Assembly: GCF_041397485.1 (NCBI RefSeq)
Contig: NZ_JAWKWO010000005.1
Span: forward strand, 248,001-312,000
DNA from: Zhengella sp020637775
GTDB taxonomy: Bacteria > Pseudomonadota > Alphaproteobacteria > Rhizobiales > Rhizobiaceae
Reading direction: 5' to 3'
DNA: 64,000 nucleotides
Below the pieces are notes generated by a model, which was given only the letters and a program-made list of their open reading frames with translations, was not told the DNA's origin and searched no databases. Below, piece after piece: positions 62,518-64,000 of this stretch; the stretch's first letter is position 1, and each line of letters starts with the position of its first letter. The position numbers were made by a program, and so were the translations under genes.

Positions 62518-62548
62518 CAAATAGACCTTCCCCTTGCCGGAAGGTCAA
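62518..62548 (-). promoter_or_regulatory. MerR/CueR-type promoter of the secreted Cys/His-rich gene
   Basis: On the minus strand: -35 TTGACC, 19-bp spacer holding ACCTTCC-N7-GGAAGGT (62525-62545), -10 TATTTG. This is the best of the three CueR-type sites. The expected transcription start, about 7 nt past the -10, falls on the ATG at 62511. Confidence 0.85.
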
Positions 62549-62663
62549 GCAGCCGCTCCGATGGGGCTTTCCGCGAAGGACCAGCGCCACAGGTTGCCGG
62601 GCCGACAAATGCCGACCCGGCCATGATCGCTTCAGGGCATAGGTTTGTGCGGGATCGGGCGTT

Positions 62664-63138
62664 CTAGCGTCCCGCCTCGAAGAACACCGGTGTCGCGTCA
62701 CCTTGCGCTCGCCCGGAGAAGGAATGGACGGTGTAACGCGCGTTCTCGTCATACGCCATGCCGCAGCGATCCCTGCGGCATGCCCGGCACGGCTATGCCG
62801 CGGACGTCCGGCCGCTCGCTCATCAGCTTGTCGATGGCTTCCAGCGGCACATGCCCCTCGACCACATATTTGCGGCCATCCACATCCAGCATGGCCGTGT
62901 GCAGGCCACCATGTCGTCGGGCACGCCGGCATGGGCCTTCACCGGATCGAGGTTTTCCATGTCGGCGCGGATCTCGACGGCGAAGCCGGCCGCCTTCATG
63001 GCATCGACCCAGACCTCGCAGCAGCCGCACCAGGGCGACTTGTAGACGGTCATCGCGAGACCGTTGCCGGCCGGCGAGCGCCGGCGCCGTCATCCGCCGA
63101 GCAGATAAGGGCCGAAGTTCGTTCCTGAACATATTCAT
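62664..63138 (-). pseudogene. DUF411 metal-binding protein gene broken by single-base indels
   Basis: Read across frames, this is a DUF411 protein: a signal-like start (MNMFRNELR ... APALAG), then TVYKSPWCGCCEVWVDAMKAAGF with the CxxC-type metal motif, then HTAMLDVDGRKYVVEGHVPLEAIDKL, GIAVPGMPQGS and YDENARYTVHSF. The frame changes near 63075 (one extra base), near 62915 (one C missing in TGCCAC-like context) and near 62760 (one extra base). DUF411 proteins occur with copper and other metal resistance genes. Either a decayed gene or sequence errors. Confidence 0.75.
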
Positions 63139-63160
63139 CGGTTCTTTTTCCTGTCTCACA

Positions 63161-63715
63161 TCACGACCACACGGCCGACCGCACCTGACGCTCGTAATGG
63201 TCCTTGACGTGTTCGTTGATCATGCGGATGCAGCCGTTCGACACCGACCGGCCAATGGATGACGGCTCGGTTGTCCCGTGAATGCGGAACATGGTGTCGC
63301 GTTGCCCGCGATAGAGATAAAGCGCACGGGCGCCCAGCGGGTTCGGCCCGCCCGGCACGCCATTGGCATAGCGGGCATAGCGCCGGGATTGCGCCGGATC
63401 ATGTTGTCGGTCGGACGCCAGGCCGGCCATTTGGCCTTTGCGGCCGACAACGGCCGAGCCCTTGAAGGCCAGACCGGCCCTGCCGACACCCACGCCGTAG
63501 CGGCGCGCCTCGCCTTCACCCGTGACCAGGTAAAGGAAGTGGTTGGCGGTATCGATCACGATCGTTCCCGGTTCATGGCCGGAGAAGGCGACCATTCGCG
63601 GCTCATATTGCGGATCGAGCGTGAAGCTTTTGCGCTGCTTGGCCTGGTGCGCCTGCGCAGCGGTTGGCATGGCGAGCGTGGCAGCGAGTCCTGCAAGGAA
63701 GTTGCGTCTGTTCAT
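63161..63715 (-). CDS. L,D-transpeptidase (YkuD family), frame disturbed internally and at the C-terminus
   Basis: A 184-residue protein with a TAT-like start (MNRRNFLAGLAATLA), LYLVTGEGEARRYGVGVGR, and the YkuD catalytic motif HGTTEPSSIGRSVSNGCIRM with the active Cys. It would cross-link peptidoglycan or attach proteins in the periplasm. Between about 63390 and 63445 the frame encodes GQMAGLASDRQHDPAQS where the +1 frame reads AKWPAWRPTDNMIRRNP, the sequence expected of the family; one inserted and one missing base would restore it. The tail QVRSAVWS also reads as VPVGRVVVM after adding one base. So one frame survives but with altered segments. Confidence 0.75.
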   Translation of the reverse strand: MNRRNFLAGLAATLAMPTAAQAHQAKQRKSFTLDPQYEPRMVAFSGHEPGTIVIDTANHFLYLVTGEGEARRYGVGVGRAGLAFKGSAVVGRKGQMAGLASDRQHDPAQSRRYARYANGVPGGPNPLGARALYLYRGQRDTMFRIHGTTEPSSIGRSVSNGCIRMINEHVKDHYERQVRSAVWS

Positions 63716-63778
63716 TCCTGTCAATTCCGTTTGTCCGGTGCGTAACCAGCGCCCGGGAGGCCGGACGCAACTCAAGGA

Positions 63779-64000
63779 TCAGACGGGGATGGGCGGTTTC
63801 AGCAGCGTCTGCGAAACGGGTGAAAATGGCTCGGGAGGCGTTTCTCCAATAACGGCGGCTCCAGGCGGAAAAGCCATCACGACCAGGACGGGTATCAGTC
63901 CAGCACAATCGGCCGGACAATGAGCATCGCCCGCCTGGTTGGCAGCCGTGCCCTGGCAACATGGCGCAACGGCCTTCCCGTGTCCGTCAGGTTCTGGCAC
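63779..64000 (-). CDS. Cys-rich protein, possibly 5'-truncated at the window edge
   Basis: Seventy-three codons are open up to the window end (the first is GTG), so the start may lie outside. The sequence has APCCQG, AHCPADCAG and the end SQTLLKPPIPV. It resembles the Cys/His-rich protein at 62152-62511 in the order of its Cys-Cys, His-Cys and Pro-Pro motifs. It is probably a small periplasmic protein of the copper island. Confidence 0.5.
   Translation of the reverse strand: MPEPDGHGKAVAPCCQGTAANQAGDAHCPADCAGLIPVLVVMAFPPGAAVIGETPPEPFSPVSQTLLKPPIPV

Noticed and set aside
62645..63262. A 205-codon plus-strand frame opposite the DUF411 gene
   Set aside because: It is Arg/Pro-rich, without features; the minus strand shows DUF411 motifs in three frames.

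Overview
The window is a GC-rich chromosomal segment of an alphaproteobacterium, probably of the Hyphomicrobiales (Rhizobiales). The block murA - DUF2948 - hisD - UPF0262 - low-MW phosphatase - infA - maf - yacG - tRNA-Phe is, from memory, a conserved arrangement in that order. The red-type (form IC) RuBisCO operon with cbbX points to facultative autotrophy. I ran no database searches; family names rest on recognised motifs.

Layout. 1-3979 (+): end of gcvT, gcvH and gcvP (glycine cleavage), closed by a terminator. 4044-14586 (-): a Calvin cycle operon in transcription order cbbF-cbbP-cbbT-(lone N-terminal phosphoglycerate kinase domain)-cbbA-cbbL-cbbS-cbbX-cbbE-(thioredoxin-fold protein)-cbbZ, with divergent cbbR at 14682 followed by a PPK2 polyphosphate kinase. 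16683-27020 (-): a nine-gene cluster for periplasmic respiration of an unknown substrate. It encodes a small secreted protein, a secreted Gly-Met repeat protein, a pentaheme cytochrome c, a TAT-exported DmsA-like molybdoenzyme, a DmsB-like FeS subunit, a TorD-like chaperone, a cytoplasmic polyferredoxin, a sensor kinase with a periplasmic CxxCH haem motif, and a sigma-54-dependent response regulator. A good -24/-12 promoter lies ahead of it. I regard this as the most interesting system here. 27447-30568: an IclR regulator divergent from a self-sufficient P450-reductase fusion interrupted by an in-frame amber codon.

30772-37616 is mostly housekeeping, with two tRNAs. 38145-42103 (+) is a four-gene overlapping operon (QueC-like PP-loop protein, GT25 glycosyltransferase, pyruvyltransferase-like protein, Mur-ligase-like protein) that probably makes or decorates an unknown surface glycan. 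galE and mscL follow. 44099-48313 holds a CrbS/CrbR-like two-component pair, then a membrane transporter, an esterase and a thioesterase. 52082-57287 is mixed housekeeping (pyrD, MATE pump, histone-deacetylase-like hydrolase, small DUF proteins).

57351-59348 (-) is an arsenic operon (arsR, LMW-phosphatase-type arsC, glutaredoxin-type arsC, arsH) without an efflux pump in the window. 59558-64000 is a copper-type island: a CueR-like MerR regulator, three matching 19-bp-spacer promoters, a DUF305 membrane protein, a small Met-rich membrane peptide, a cytochrome c, small secreted Cys-rich proteins, and DUF411 and L,D-transpeptidase genes. The last 1.3 kb carries several single-base indels in otherwise conserved genes, so either those genes are decaying or the sequence there is poor.
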